Assembly: GCF_002078875.1 (NCBI RefSeq)
Contig: NC_034413.1
Span: 63,469,594-63,533,593 of the forward strand
From: Numida meleagris
Lineage: Eukaryota; Chordata; Aves; Galliformes; Numididae
DNA length: 64,000 bases
Direction of reading: 5' to 3'
The position numbers and the translations under genes were made by a program. This document shows, in pieces, positions 36,001 through 49,280 of the stretch (positions are counted from its first letter, which is position 1; every line of letters begins with the position of its first letter). The notes below the pieces were generated by a model. That model ran no database searches. It was given only the letters and a program-made list of their open reading frames with translations, and had not been told where the DNA came from.

Positions 36001-39000
36001 AGGAGTAAATTTTACCTACTCATACAGCTGGTGGGTTTTCTTTTGGTATCCTTCACAGTAGCGACCTAGCTCAGTGAGAGGTGCAATATCAAAATAGCTG
36101 GCCCACTGACTTGCTTGTCAGTAACGTGAGCAGAATTCACAGAATGTTGTCATTTTAGTTTTACAAATCCAGGCCTGAGATCTGTATAACTTTTGAGAAA
36201 GAATAGATGAGAAAATGCATTTTGGATTACTTTCATTATGCAGAGATGAATGCTGTAATAGGAGTGCCTGGATCTCCATTCCTTCTAAAAAGAACATACA
36301 CGTGTCTTTCAGAATCACCTAGATTTTAATACTATACAGTAGAAAACAGGTCTTCTGATGAAGCCATACCTGTTGCTATGGATATCAGCACTGACTGTAC
36401 CTTCAATTACGCAGTGTTCAGAAGGTATTCATCAGGGGATAATTTCTATTCAGTGCTTATCCATCATTAATTACCAGCTATGACAGGCTCCACCTATTAC
36501 GTTTGTATAACGTGTACTTGTCCCCAGTCAGCGTGGTACAATGTGATGTCAGTCAAAGATGAAGATGAAGAAATAAATGTTGAGAGAAGTATTGCTTTGT
36601 CCTAAAAATAAACACCTAACTGAACTAGTATGCACTGTTACCCACTGTGTTTTGTTTTAGTTTGCTGAATGATAATCAAGGCAAATAATGGCCCCATAGA
36701 CTTCACAGGAGAGAAACCATTTGCATGGTAGGTGGAAAAGAAATATTTGAAAATTTCAAATAGAAAGACAAATTCAAATTGTGGCTTCTGTTAGCGTTCC
36801 TTTCCTTAAGATTAGAGCAAGCTAATAATAAAATATTTTATGTGTGAGACTTTAACCTACCACAGTCTGTCTTGCCCAAGTGACAATGAGCCAGTGACAG
36901 TGCTGTATTTCACGTCTCTCATGTGACACTATTGTTCATTCATCTCAGTATATTTTTTTTGCCTTTCCCTCAGCAGCTTCTGTACTATGCTGTTGTCCAG
37001 ACAGTGCTCTACTGACATGCCCCTTCATCTCTAGTCCCCCCACTTAGAATTTGCAGACAATTATTTCTGCCTATGTGCAAAATGTGGAGATAGCCTTTAT
37101 GAAATTGCTTGCCTACCCTTGCCTACCCTTTTTTCCAAATTGCCTCTCCAGTTTTTCAGACTTGTTTAGAATGCCAGGCCTATCTTCTTCAGTTTGAGGC
37201 TTTCTGTGAATTAAAATGCTTGCTTGCTACCCCATCATCAATGTCACTAATGGAAAATCTTGAATAGTACTGAGCTTTGGATATAACCCAGGGAGTCCTG
37301 CTCACAGCACCTTCCGTTCTGGCACTGTTGAAATGATTATCTGACTAGAGTTTTCATGACAGTTAGGTACCTGCTGATAGGCCTGATTTCAGTGTCCGGT
37401 GATCGGACCTCCAAACCTAAATATAACATGGACATTCTCTGTGGTTTGTAGGGAGTAGAGATATTCTATAATTTTCTGCCCTTTTGTCTTCCTCCTGAGG
37501 AAAGCAACTAGCTAGCCAAAGTCTCTGTTTTGAGTCAGTCCAGTTCTTGGCAGGGGCTTCTACTTAAAGTCTACTGACACATACTGAGTACTATTTATTT
37601 TTTCTTCTTGAGCAACAGCTACCGCTCATTTTATTTGAAGACCTGAATAAAGGGGTTACTATTTATCAAAGTTTGTATTGTGAAATTGATAGATTATTTA
37701 AAGTATGTTTTTATTTTAGTTTTTCTTCTACGGTAGTTTTATTAATAAGTGATAGAATGGTAGAGCAAAATCTTTCAAACTGTTATAAAAACGTATGGTG
37801 GGGAAAGTCTGGTTTGCAGGACCAGGGTGATTATTGTTTGGAAAATGGACATTGAATATACGTTTCAAGTAGGACTAATGAGGCTGGGGTTTACTGTTTA
37901 AACACTAAACTGTCTTAAATCTTCTGCAGCCAGTAACCTAATTCTTGCATGATTTTGAGCTTGAAATATGTATGCTTGTTGGAAGAGAAAAGGTAACGTA
38001 AGAATATATTGCTTTCTTTCATTCTTATAAAGTGAGCAGATTGTGTTAAACTACATTGGCTGCTTCTCTGTAGTGTGTCATAAAAATCTGTTTGCATACA
38101 TTTAAGTCTTCATGTTAATCAAGAAGCTGACAGTTGGATCTTTCTTCTACACTCTTCATTTCATTGGCTTAATAGATTTGCAAGCCCAGATTTCAGTTAA
38201 CAGTTACAACTGTTTTCTCGCAAGTACAATCCCAGTGGAATCTATATTCCATATATTTCCATATTGATGGAAAGAACAGGAATTTAGAGAAGTACCTACC
38301 TCAAATGTTATTTAAAAGAGCCAAGGAATGCAATCAGTGCTTGAGGACAATATGTAGATTTTCAACAAGAGAGAATTTTTGTCAAGAGTAAAGTGACAGT
38401 TACAGTTAGCAGCTTCAGCAGACCTGGTAAGAAAATCTAACAATTAAGAGAAATTTACAGATCTTAAAATGTAAATGGTTGAGTTGAACATGTTTGTTAA
38501 AGCCCTTAAAAGCGCAGCTGACTAAAAAATTTCAAGTAAAACTGAAAAATAGCAGTTTTAATTATTTTAATATGAAAACAGAATTTAGTAACTTCTGTTT
38601 CCAAGAAAATGGAAATATTTATTTTCAAGAGAAAACCAGATCAACTATCAGAGTCGTAGCGCCATGTTGACAAAATTGCTATAGGGATAATATAGGAAGA
38701 TCCTTGTCCTCAGAGTGACTGAAAGCCAAGAAACAGATCCCCAAACTTGGACTCCTTTCCTGGTGCTCAGCTCCAGAGAATCTCCTCTGGAGATTTTTTG
38801 CTGGCATTGGTTCAAAGGCTTGTGGAGATGTGTGACTAGTTCATCTTGCCAGATATGTTTTCTGTTTTTGTTTTCAAGGAAATCTTTGGAGGAGTTACTT
38901 GTATGGGGGCGTGGTTTCATATTATCTTTAAAAAATTACTTTTGTGTTTTTCTTGTACCTTCTCTAAGAAATGTTGAAGTTTTGATGTAACTGGTAAACT

Positions 39001-42000
39001 CATAGTAGCTCTGTGGTAGGTAAATGCTTTATCCTTGGGATAACTAAAACAGCAAATTAAGAAATACAGCTGTAAAGCTCTCACTGATTTCCACTGGATT
39101 AAATCCATCTTTTAATCCCCTTGACAAAATTGAATTTGCAATAGCAGTCTATAATAATTGGGGGTAGGATGACTGGATTATTCTTTTCAACAAATTAAGA
39201 CTGCAGATGAAATAAGTTTATGGTGCCATTTCAAAGTCAATAGGAGTATGATGATTTGTGCTTTATATCCATAGAGAGTTTTCTACAAAATAACCACTAG
39301 TAATAGTTTTGCAGATTTACAGAAACCTGAGGTGATAAACCTAAAATAAAATACTGCCTAATCTAAATGCTTGGGGAAAAAATGCTTTCCTTGCATTCAG
39401 AAGCTGGCGGGAAGTAAACTAAGCAATTTTCTGAAACTAAAAACTCTGCTACAGTTTTATTTCCTCTAAATGGTTTAGATGGCAAACGACAAAAATTATG
39501 GTCTATATAAATAAATAGCTGCTTTGTTGTGGCAGATGTAAAAGCAGGACAGAGTTGAGAAAACATTTTCTTTTTAGAGGTAGCCACAACTGCAAAGAAA
39601 ATTTACTTCTATTTCAGCTTCTAATGTCTGAATGCATATTAACATGGCACTGTGATGATAAGGACCACAAATGAAAAGGCAATTACTGAGGGCATGCTAG
39701 GAATTTGGTTTTTAATTTCTCCTTTTAGCTACAAAGACTGTTTTCTAAACTAGATTCCTTTTCTCTGCCACACTTATGTTAGCAATGTCCTGCGGAGCTT
39801 GGTGCAGTGAGCTGCGGTGACCTTCGTTCACACACTGGCTGATTTGCTGAGGAAAAAGGACCCATGGGGTTCCACAGTATCAGAGGCATTGGTTAATGGT
39901 GGATATTATGAGTAAATGCAGAATTACAGTATTATGCCATGACAAGAGAAATGTGCTTGGGGAAAGGAGAGTCCTTGTGCTTCAAGGCAAAGTGCTCTCT
40001 TCAGCGTGTGGGAACCAGAAAAAACTTTTAAATATAGTTCCTTCTAGTGCTGCAAGGAACCCTGTGAAAGAAAAAAATCTGCAAAACTGCTGCAAAACAG
40101 TAGAGAGAGAAACAGAGAGGCTGCTTTTTAAGTAGGTACGGACAAATTTCTTCAAAATCTTCTAAGCTACATTTAAATAAATAGACAAATTCAAATTATT
40201 CAGTGGAAAAGAAAATGATGATTTCCGAATAAAAAAAAATAAATCAGTGTAGATAACCATATTGGAACACTTTGTCTTGAAATATATTTGATTGACTTAA
40301 ACTAACTCGATAAAAAGCAGGTAGCAGTTGAAGTTCCCAACACATCTGTGTGGAAGTCACTAATGGATTTATTATAAATGAGGGTCCTAAAATATTCCTG
40401 ATAGAGTGGAGAGGATGGCATGACTGCCATCAATAACAGCATCACACACTGACACAGCATGACCTGTGTTCTGCCAGCTCTGTTGAATAATAAAAACTTT
40501 CCAGGACTGGAAGTGAGATCTGCATCTACATTAGCATATTCTTTATAGTTTAGGGGCTTTAGTGAAATGAAGAGGATCTTTTGATTTTTAAATTATGTCA
40601 TTAGCAAAGGTGAGTAAAATCTGTGTGGCTATAGTCTTTACATGGTGTCCAAACCACCATTTATTACCTAAAGAAGCATGTGTATAGTGTCACACAGTAC
40701 TGACTCCAAATTTGATTTCACACATATTTTACTAAAAATAATTGATAAAAATTTCAGTATTATTATTCTGTCATTCTGTGAAAATATACGGTAGTTAATT
40801 CTCCTATTTTTGATCTTGGGGGAACAAAATGCAATGTAGCAATGGAATCTGTTGAGGTTTTTCTTCAATTTCTTGTTTCAGTCCAGAATTCATCTGAAAG
40901 GAAGGTATTGTTTTAACAACATCTGATCAGCATTGTCAAAATTTCTTTGAACAAATGCCTTTGCAGCCAGTGTTTGAGTTCTGGCCAAGGTCCTGTGGGT
41001 CACAAGAATATCAGGTTCTCAGTTAAATTCTTCTCCCAGAGATGTTTATGAAAATGTCACCAGTGCCAATATGCAACTAAGTAGTTTATGAGTTTCTTTT
41101 GTTAATATTTCCTTCACTTTCTGTTAAATTCAGAGTCTCTAAGGGGGAACGCCACAGATTGGTATTGTACAAAGCTGGTGATGCCCTGGTATGTTGCTGC
41201 AGGGAGCTGCAGTGATGGCTTAGGTGTGACACTGTGGAATTTGAAATCTACTTTCTCTGAAGCGCCCACTCCAATCCAGCTAATGCAGGGAGAGCCTAAA
41301 GAATTTGCCTTAGGCTGTCTGAATGGATTGGTGCTTGTGGAGATGAAGGCTGAGCTTCATACATTTCATAATCTTTTGACTCAAGGTGTAATGGTCTTTT
41401 GAATCACAGCTGCTGCAGATTTCATTTTAAACATGAACTTAAATCCGTAGTTATATTTACAGCAGGCCACACATTCACATCTATAACTCTAAAAAGGCAC
41501 AGGCAAAGTAATATCAAAACATAGAACAACACTGACTGCTGTCAAATTTTGATGGAGGCTCTGCTAACATATCCTTTTCCCCTGGAAGGAAGTCATACAC
41601 GAAAACATCAGTCTTCCTGACCAAGCTTGCACTCCAAGTAGACTAGAAGTCCGTAGGATTTAGGCTTTTGCTAGCATGCACTTGAAGAAAAAAAGAAAAT
41701 AATTTACTGCAATGGTATTTTAGCAGACAGTTTGTCTATCTCTTGTTGACAAATGAAGGGCATTCTTAACACAGCAGCTATTTTAATTAAAAGTTTCCCA
41801 TGTAGGTAAAGTGCCAGACTCACTTCGTTTGTTTTTAAAATCACAGATGTTAAATGCAATATATTTGTTCAGGTTAAGATTCTTTTTAGATGTGCTGTAT
41901 AAGTTTGTTTGGAACTGGATAGCACTGACAGCATAATCTGTGCTGATCTGATCCTGTACCCTCTGAAACCAGAGAAACAAATCAGACCTTGCTGAAATGA

Positions 42001-43978
42001 ACCTGTTTTACCCTTGGTGCTTCAAAAGGATTCGCTTCCTCAGAATGTTTCTGACATCCAATATTTGTATGAACAAAGTTATTCTGTAAAAAGTAGCTTT
42101 CACTGAAATTGCAAAAACACATAAAATGAGGATAGGAATTAACCAAAATTTTCAAATCTCCTGTGCCAGAGTTTAATTGAGCTCTCCAAAAGGTATTATC
42201 CTACTTGATAAACATCAGCATTTCCAGTACCTTGACCAATTCAGCTAACTCTTTAACTAACATTTATGGAGTTCAGGAGAACAACAGAGTGGCAGAGATA
42301 TTCCTGTAAATCCAGTGTTTTACCTTCACAAGTATTTGAAGCTGACAGTGCTCAAAATTCCATCAGACATAAGTCTGAATCCCTCGGGGTCTTCTTACGC
42401 TATCTACTTTTCTGAACTTTATTTTGCATTCAATTATATGAAAGCCCTATGGTATGGGCTCTGCAGTGGTCATTGTTTGGAGAGGAGGAGTGGGAGTTAA
42501 AATATTTGGGTTATTTTCTTTGCATCGGTAATGGCTCAGAATTAGAGCTTCTCTGTTTTTTTTCTCTTCAGTGAAAGAGGGGCAGATAAAGTCATAAGTC
42601 TTGGAGACTTGTGTGTATTAAGCAGAAAAAAATAAGTTAAAATGGTTACTTTTTGAGGTAAAGAACAGTGGAATCAAAGTACATCCCCCAGTAGTGCACC
42701 ACAGTTTGGCTCTAATCAACTATATTGATTATATGGGCATGCTAAATTAAGTTTTATATTGGCACAAGTAAGCCCTAACTAATTTTATTTATAGTGCTTT
42801 TTGGTAACAGATCCCTAAACAGTAGTGCTTTGAATTATGCACAGCTCATGTCTGAATCTGTTTCTGCAATATATTTATACAAAAAGCTCTTGGAAGCTAC
42901 GTTTAAGAGCTGTAAGATCTGAAGGGCTATTATTTATGAGTTGACTTTCCACTTTGTCTTTTCCAAGATGTAGAGAAACACTAAAGACCTGCTGGATGCT
43001 CTTGTTTCTGTAACTGGAGAGCAAATATTGGTTGTCTCTCCCAAGGACCTGCAGTGTGGGTTCTTATTAGTGTTCACCTCAAAGTGAAGAATGTTCATTT
43101 CAGACAAATTCAGAGAGATGTTGCTTGCATTCTATCTCATGCCATGGGAAGCTGCTGCTCCTCTTGAGTGCTGGGGTCTCGATGACCTGATAATTCTGAG
43201 CCTTTGTATAGCTGCTTTTCTGCTATAGTTCCTGTACTTTCTACGTTTGTGCCAATCTTCAACTTTCTGTTAGGGTTGCAATTGGCAGCATCACTGGTGC
43301 TGCAGGACAAAGTGCAGAGAGGTGGTTCCAAGCCATCTGCCCTAACACATGTGACACTGCTCATGTATTCATACTACTCAGCTAATTTACTTGAAACTGG
43401 AAAGTGTCATCACATTTTTTCCACTGATTAAGTCTACCTTAGTCAGAAATTTTTACAGATAGAAGGAAGCTTCTCTGTTAATGATAACCAGTAAGTCTCT
43501 GATTTTTTTAAAATGTTGTCTGTTTAAAAAACATATTAAAGGACAGTTTTGAGTTAACTCAATATCTGAAAGAAATCACTCAGCCCTGTAAAAAATATAT
43601 GCAGTTTGATATGGATTAAAAAGGAAAAAAATAAATTGTATCAAGTTAGAGAAAAAATACAAAATTAGACCATGGCAAAACTGATGAGTTTTCCAGAATA
43701 AACAGCTTCTCCTTAGGTACTTCAGGCTCTATAATAAACAGTAATGTTGCAAAATTGTGAATAACATAATTAGCTGCCAAGGCTCATTAAAAAGTGTATT
43801 TATAAACCAACTTTTTTAAAAAATTACTCTCTCTCTTGTCACTCAGCTAAACTGATCATAAAGAGTGATTCCTTTATTGAACTGAGTTCTAGTGTTCCAC
43901 TGATATAAAATCTAATTTGGGGATAAATGACTGCATGCAGAGAAGCAATACTCCTGGAAACAAGATGTGCTTTTCTTC
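33083..43978. other. Non-coding DNA, no gene or repeat recognised
   Basis: About 10.9 kb. Composition varies, with GC-richer patches at about 33540-33780 and 41140-41340, but no exon is convincing. A 114-codon minus-strand frame (35257-35601) overlaps an 80-codon + frame and has no domain. A ten-base unit GCCTACCCTT is repeated twice in tandem at 37111-37130. No tRNA, rRNA or CR1 tail was found. Confidence 0.6.
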
Positions 43979-44054
43979 AATGGGCATGTTGGGCATGGAT
44001 TGACTGTTGGACTAGATGATCTTAGTGGTCTTTTCCAACCTTTATAATTCTATA
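43979..44054 (+). mobile_element. CR1 LINE fragment, extreme 3' tail
   Basis: About 75 bases of CR1 3' end in sense orientation. It has a TGGGCATGTTGGGCATGG block, then TTGGACTAGATGATCTTAGT and GGTCTTTTCCAACC, and ends at a degenerate ATAATTCTAT unit. The order and spacing match the 3' end of the copies near 11766 and 58340. It is severely 5'-truncated, as is typical of CR1 insertions. Confidence 0.95.
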
Positions 44055-47000
44055 TCAAAGAGTGCTCAAAGGAAATGTTGCTGCCTCTGATTCTTGGGCT
44101 AAGAATGAAACTTTTTGGAGGAGCAGAAAAGCATATCATTTTCTGGTGGAACGCTGCACTGTCCTGCTGCTGCTTTGTCTGATCTCAGCTTGTGCCTTAA
44201 AATTGATTCTGTTTTTTGGATGGAATTTAAGAGGGAATGAAAAACCGCCTGTTGCTATGTGTTTTGGTCGAGAAAGGTTTTTCACTTTTTCACTGCCCTG
44301 AGCTCTGACTCCTGGGAGCAGTGCTCTTTGTGGATTTAAGCCACTTAGGTACATTTTGTACAAGACATCCTGCAATCAGTACTATTCATGTATTTCCTAT
44401 ACATTTGGTAGTTAGTCCAGCCTTCATTCAGCAGTATGGCCCAGCTTTTGTACTCTATTACTGTGTGTTACCTATATATTTAATCTTCTATGATTAAATA
44501 TGGATTTGGGGAAGTTCTAGCTGCCATTTCTAGCATTCTCTTTGAAATAAGGAACAAACTAGAAGAAAAGGTGAAGTGGCTGCCACAAGACAAATTTCTA
44601 CCTTAGAAGGGAATATTTTTTTTTGCTCTTTCTTTTCCTTTCTTTTCAGCTTCTGTGCATTTATCTTCTTGTTTTTGACTAAGGAAATCAGTGCTTCAGT
44701 ACCTGTTGTGTGCTGGCCAACAAATATTGCTAACCATATCTGGGGAAGCAGCATGGAATAGAGCTGTGTGATCTCAGTTTTCACGATATTAACTGACAAC
44801 TTGGTGTTCAGAAATTGGGGTATACCTCCAGAGATATGGCAGTTGTGGTGTCTTAATTTTTCTTTCTTTAAGCCTGACCCTCTTTGTTGCTCAAAGCAAG
44901 TTTCTGTTTTTTTGGCTCATTTTAGATACTCAGCAGCACTGTTTAATAATTCAGTTTACCTGAACCTGGGATGAAAATAAATACAAGTGAATGGAACCGC
45001 ATACAGCCTGTGTTGGGCCTTTAGTATACCTTTCAGCGCTCTAAAGGCAATGTTATGTTCAAAACCTATTTTATGGGCAAAGAGAAAATATATTAATTAT
45101 TTTGATTTTATGCTTTCTTCTTCCTTATGCTATGAACCAACGGGAATTATTTTTGTTACCTTCCATACTTTTACACTTTTTTCTTTCTTAATTAATCTGT
45201 AGCTCCATGACATTTAAAAGTACTTACTGCACGTGGTGCTTTTTACATCTTAAATACTTTATATTTTCTTTCTATATTACCTCTAAAATCTGTTTTTTTT
45301 CAGCTCCAGGTGTGCATGCCTTTAGTCAGGGATGAGCTGTTTACAGTCATGGGGTGTCCAACCCCATCCTGTTTATCCCATCCTGTGTCACCCCATGTCC
45401 ACTGTGCCACATCTCCACTTCTCTGGGCCCTGCTGCCATAGCAGCCTGTGTTTCTCTACACTGACTTGTGGTAGCTGTAAATACCTCGTTCTGCATGAAA
45501 CAACTGATTGTCACTGCTATCTATATATAGACGAAGGTTGTAGCTCACAAAGATAAACAAAAATAAAGCAAATTAGCTACAGACACTTGCTTAATTTGGA
45601 AAATTACTGTCATGGCTAAACTGAGTAAAAGAAAGATGCTTGGCCAGAGTAAGACTGACAAGGTTCCCTTCTGCAGCTGTAAGAGGGACCATTTAGCTAT
45701 GGCTTGTTGCTAGCAATAGCAACGCTATGTTCCGTTTGTAGAGGATACTATCAAAAAGTTCAACATATGCCAGTATGGCCATGGCATAAGATCACTCATT
45801 TCATCTTCTAAGAGTAGTGTACCAAATATTTATTCATGCTTAAATGTAAGCCATCAGAAAGGTAAAAATGTGAAAACTTGAAGATATTTCTTACTCATAT
45901 ATAATTAATTTCTGTAGATGGACATTCCTAGGTATACTGTATGTTATAACGCAGGTAAAGCTGAACGACAGAATTAAACCAAGTAGTCATTATAACAAGA
46001 ACTGAACCCAGCTATAGTTAAATTCAAATAATTACAAATTTTTTTTATGAAAAAGTGTGGAAATGGAAGATTAAGGTGCCTGACCAGCTATGAACCCACT
46101 TGTACAAAGCATATTATTTCTTTTGCATTTTATTTACTGCAGTCCAGGATTAGAAAAAAGTGATTTCCATTCAGGTTACAATACGTTTTTATCTTTCGTC
46201 TGAAACTGACACCCATGAATCAGAGGGCAGTGGTCCAGCACACACCAACTCAAGGACTGACAAAGCATAAATGGAATCCATTTCAGGCAGAACTTCACGC
46301 CAGAGTGACAGAACGGTGTTGCTGCTATAGATTGTATGTACATTTTCAGAGAGCACCTGTTATACCAGAGAATTTGCCCAGTACTGGACTGACCAGCAGC
46401 TTTTGGTAAGCAGAAACTTCATGAAGGATTAAGCATTTAGAAATGTCAGGCTTTATGGACACAAATAAAAGGGAATGAATGGAGAAGAGCAGACAGTATA
46501 TTCCCTCCACTGCTGGGGCCACTAAGTTCACCAAGGAGTTACAGCACAGGTGGAAGAAACAAAGTCTCAACCCAATTATGAAACACTCTTAAAAGAAATG
46601 GATGAATAGGGATTTAATGGCAGCTAAATGACCAGCCATGACAGGGGATGAAGTCTGGCATGTTCACTCTATCTGTATTGAGTATATAGTTCATTTATTT
46701 TCTTTTTTGTTAAAGAGAGAAATACTTTCTCAAGATTTCCTTTTTCTGATGTCTTTTGAAAGTATTTGTCTTAATGGTTTGTCCATGTAATGACTTATCT
46801 TCCAGAAAACTTAACTGTGAAGTGTCCTACTTTAATCAGCAAGGATAGAGGGCATGAAGTTTGAATTACTAATGTTAGTCTTCTGAAAATTGCACTGATT
46901 CCTCCCAAGTTCCCTTTTTGGTTTGGACCATTTAGTTTTTCAGTGACATATAGTTCTCACCTATGGAAAGTGAATGCCAACAAAAAAAACAGTGCATTAC

Positions 47001-49040
47001 AAGAGGGCAGTAAGGTACTGTGAGGTACTGAGGTGGTAACAGACTTTTTCTTTACACCTGCAGGTTATGTAGTAGTTGTATGTAGGGATTATGAAAATAA
47101 CTCAGAGTACATTATCTGCTTGTTATATTATTGTAAAATACTGTCAAGTTCAATACTTTACTATGTAAAAAATTCCAAGGGAGCAGATACTGAAGCAGAC
47201 TTAGTTCAAAAAATCAAGCAAATTAATCAGCAAAATGATGTTTCTTCTAAGATGGCTCCTTCTCTAAACTCCATAGAAGTAAAAGCCAAGGCAATGGGTA
47301 TGCAGGACTGATAACCTATGTGTATGGAAATAGCCGGCTCAAAGAATGTAAACTATTTCATACACTAGAAAATCCAATTATACTAATTAGGAGGGAACTG
47401 GAGTAAGAAGTAGCAGCATTTTCAAGTAGGTGATAATCTAAAAAAGAAAACCTGGTGTTAAGGTGTAGATGGCTGTCTGCAAACAGCAGTGACCAAGATC
47501 AAGTAAGAAACAGATTTGTCTCTTGTTTCTCAATTCTTTTCGTTCTGGTTCAAGGCAGAGCCTTAGAGGCTCCTGAGATGCACCCCAGGGGTACCTCAGC
47601 TCTCCAGCATGTGACACTTGGAAATCCTCCAGAAAGTCTTCTGCTCTTTGCCAACATTGTACAAGTTACCACAAAAATATAAAGTTCAAATGAAAGTTGC
47701 TGGGTCAGAAACACTGTGGAAGCCTTCTGTTTAGCTTCCTCCCACCTAGGGATGCTCAGAAATGCCACAGATTGTGCCATCAATCCCTTCCCTCAGATAG
47801 GAAAAGAATAGAGCTCATTTTGTAAATCAAACAAACAAAAAAAACCTCATTATATACAATTAATGACTGTCAAAGGTAGATTTTGATAACTAATAGTAGA
47901 AAGGTCAGAGTTGAAAATGCTGAAGCTAATTCTTCTTTTCCCCAGAATATAAATAGCTGCTGTAATAGTTTCAGTCTAGAAACTGTGGGTAGTTCAAGGG
48001 CAGGTTCTTGTCATTTAGGTCTTTCTGTGATTTATTTACTCTTTCCTGTGGTGGAGCAATAAAAAATTCCTCTTCTGTAAAAGTCATATAGAAAATAAGT
48101 ACAAGAGCAATGATGTGACATTCTATTATAACCTGCTATTTGTTAGATAGCCTTTCTGTGGATCTTTTTTGGAAGATGGTATTAAATAAGCATATTTACA
48201 AATGGAAGATTTACACTACTTAAATGTTTTTGTAATAAATTGTATAGTCTCTGTATACAGAATAGTTTCTGAATATGGAGCAGTGATGTTCCGTATCATT
48301 TACAACCATCATGAAAACCTGCTATAGAAATCTAAGTTGACTGCTAACTCAACTCTGGATAGTAGTAACAACGATGATATTTGTAATATGTATTTTGTTC
48401 ATCAAAAATGTGTGATGATAGGAGAGATACATCACGGCTAGTGAGGATCTTGGGGAACTACTCTTCCTCTTTTGTGACAAGAACTTCTGCAAAGCTGAGA
48501 ATTGGGCTTAAATGGAGTTTCCTACAAAGGATATGGAGGAAGATTAAGACTGACCTCTCAAGAAGGGATTGTGGAGAGGACTTTGACAATGAAAATGTGA
48601 TTGTTTTTAGTAGAGAAAACTTAAGCACATCTGAAATAGCACTATTGCTTGAACTGCTGGAGGACAGAAATCCTCTGTTTCTTGATATGAACAGAACAAT
48701 TTCTTTTGCCTGTATTTGAAGAACGCAGAGTATGACAGTGTCTGTAGCTTTTGTTCTAGACGAGGAACTAAGGCCATTTTGTAATTTTCTGCAGATCATC
48801 TTTCCATTGTAGCCTCTTCATACCTACATCTGCTATACTGCATTTACTGGGCATTTTATATACATTTAAATTGCTTTTTCCCATTAAAAATATACAGCAG
48901 TTTGTTTAATATTTATAATCTAGAGATATAGAGACAGCATGTTGGCAAGACTGTGCCGTGAGTTATGTGCTGCTTTGTCTTTCTTACTATACAAAGCCCA
49001 GCAAGGCTAAAGCCTTCTGTAGAGTAGTGCCTCCTGAATC
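44055..49040. other. Non-coding DNA, no gene recognised
   Basis: About 5 kb. A pyrimidine-rich TTTTC/TTTCC tract lies at about 44618-44648. The interval 45304-45490 is clearly GC-richer than its flanks and contains short CATCCTGT repeats after a T8CAG sequence that resembles a splice acceptor. I see no continuing open frame that supports an exon. Frames of 103 codons (+, 48408-48719) and 113 codons (minus, 48458-48799), both with ATG, overlap each other and have no known domain. Confidence 0.55.
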
Positions 49041-49280
49041 ATCACAGAATCACAGAATTGCAGGGGTTGGAAGGGACCTCAAGAGAAAGATCGTTGAGTC
49101 CAGCCCCCCTGCTAAAGCAGGTACTCTACAATAGCTCGCACAGGGAGGTGTCCAGACAGGTCTTGAATCTGCATAGAAGGAGACTTTACAACATCTTTGG
49201 GCAGCCTGTTCCAGTGCTCTGTCACCCATACCATAAGGAATTTCTTCTGCATGTTTGTATGGAACTTCCAGTGCTTTTTA
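49041..49280 (-). mobile_element. CR1 LINE fragment, 3' end of a distinct subfamily
   Basis: About 240 bases of CR1 in antisense. It starts with two ACAGAATC-like units (ATCACAGAATCACAGAATTG), unlike the ATAGAATC units of the other antisense tail. Then come GGGGTTGGAAGGGACCTC, CCCCTGCTAAAGCAGGT, GGGCAGCCTGTTCCAGTGCT and a decayed TGGAACTTCCAGTGC block. The match ends near 49280. A 134-codon + frame (49058-49462) runs through the antisense of this copy and is not a gene. Confidence 0.93.

Noticed and set aside
37111..37130. GCCTACCCTT tandem repeat as a minisatellite or CRISPR-like array
   Set aside because: Only two copies of a ten-base unit with no spacers. This is simple local duplication.
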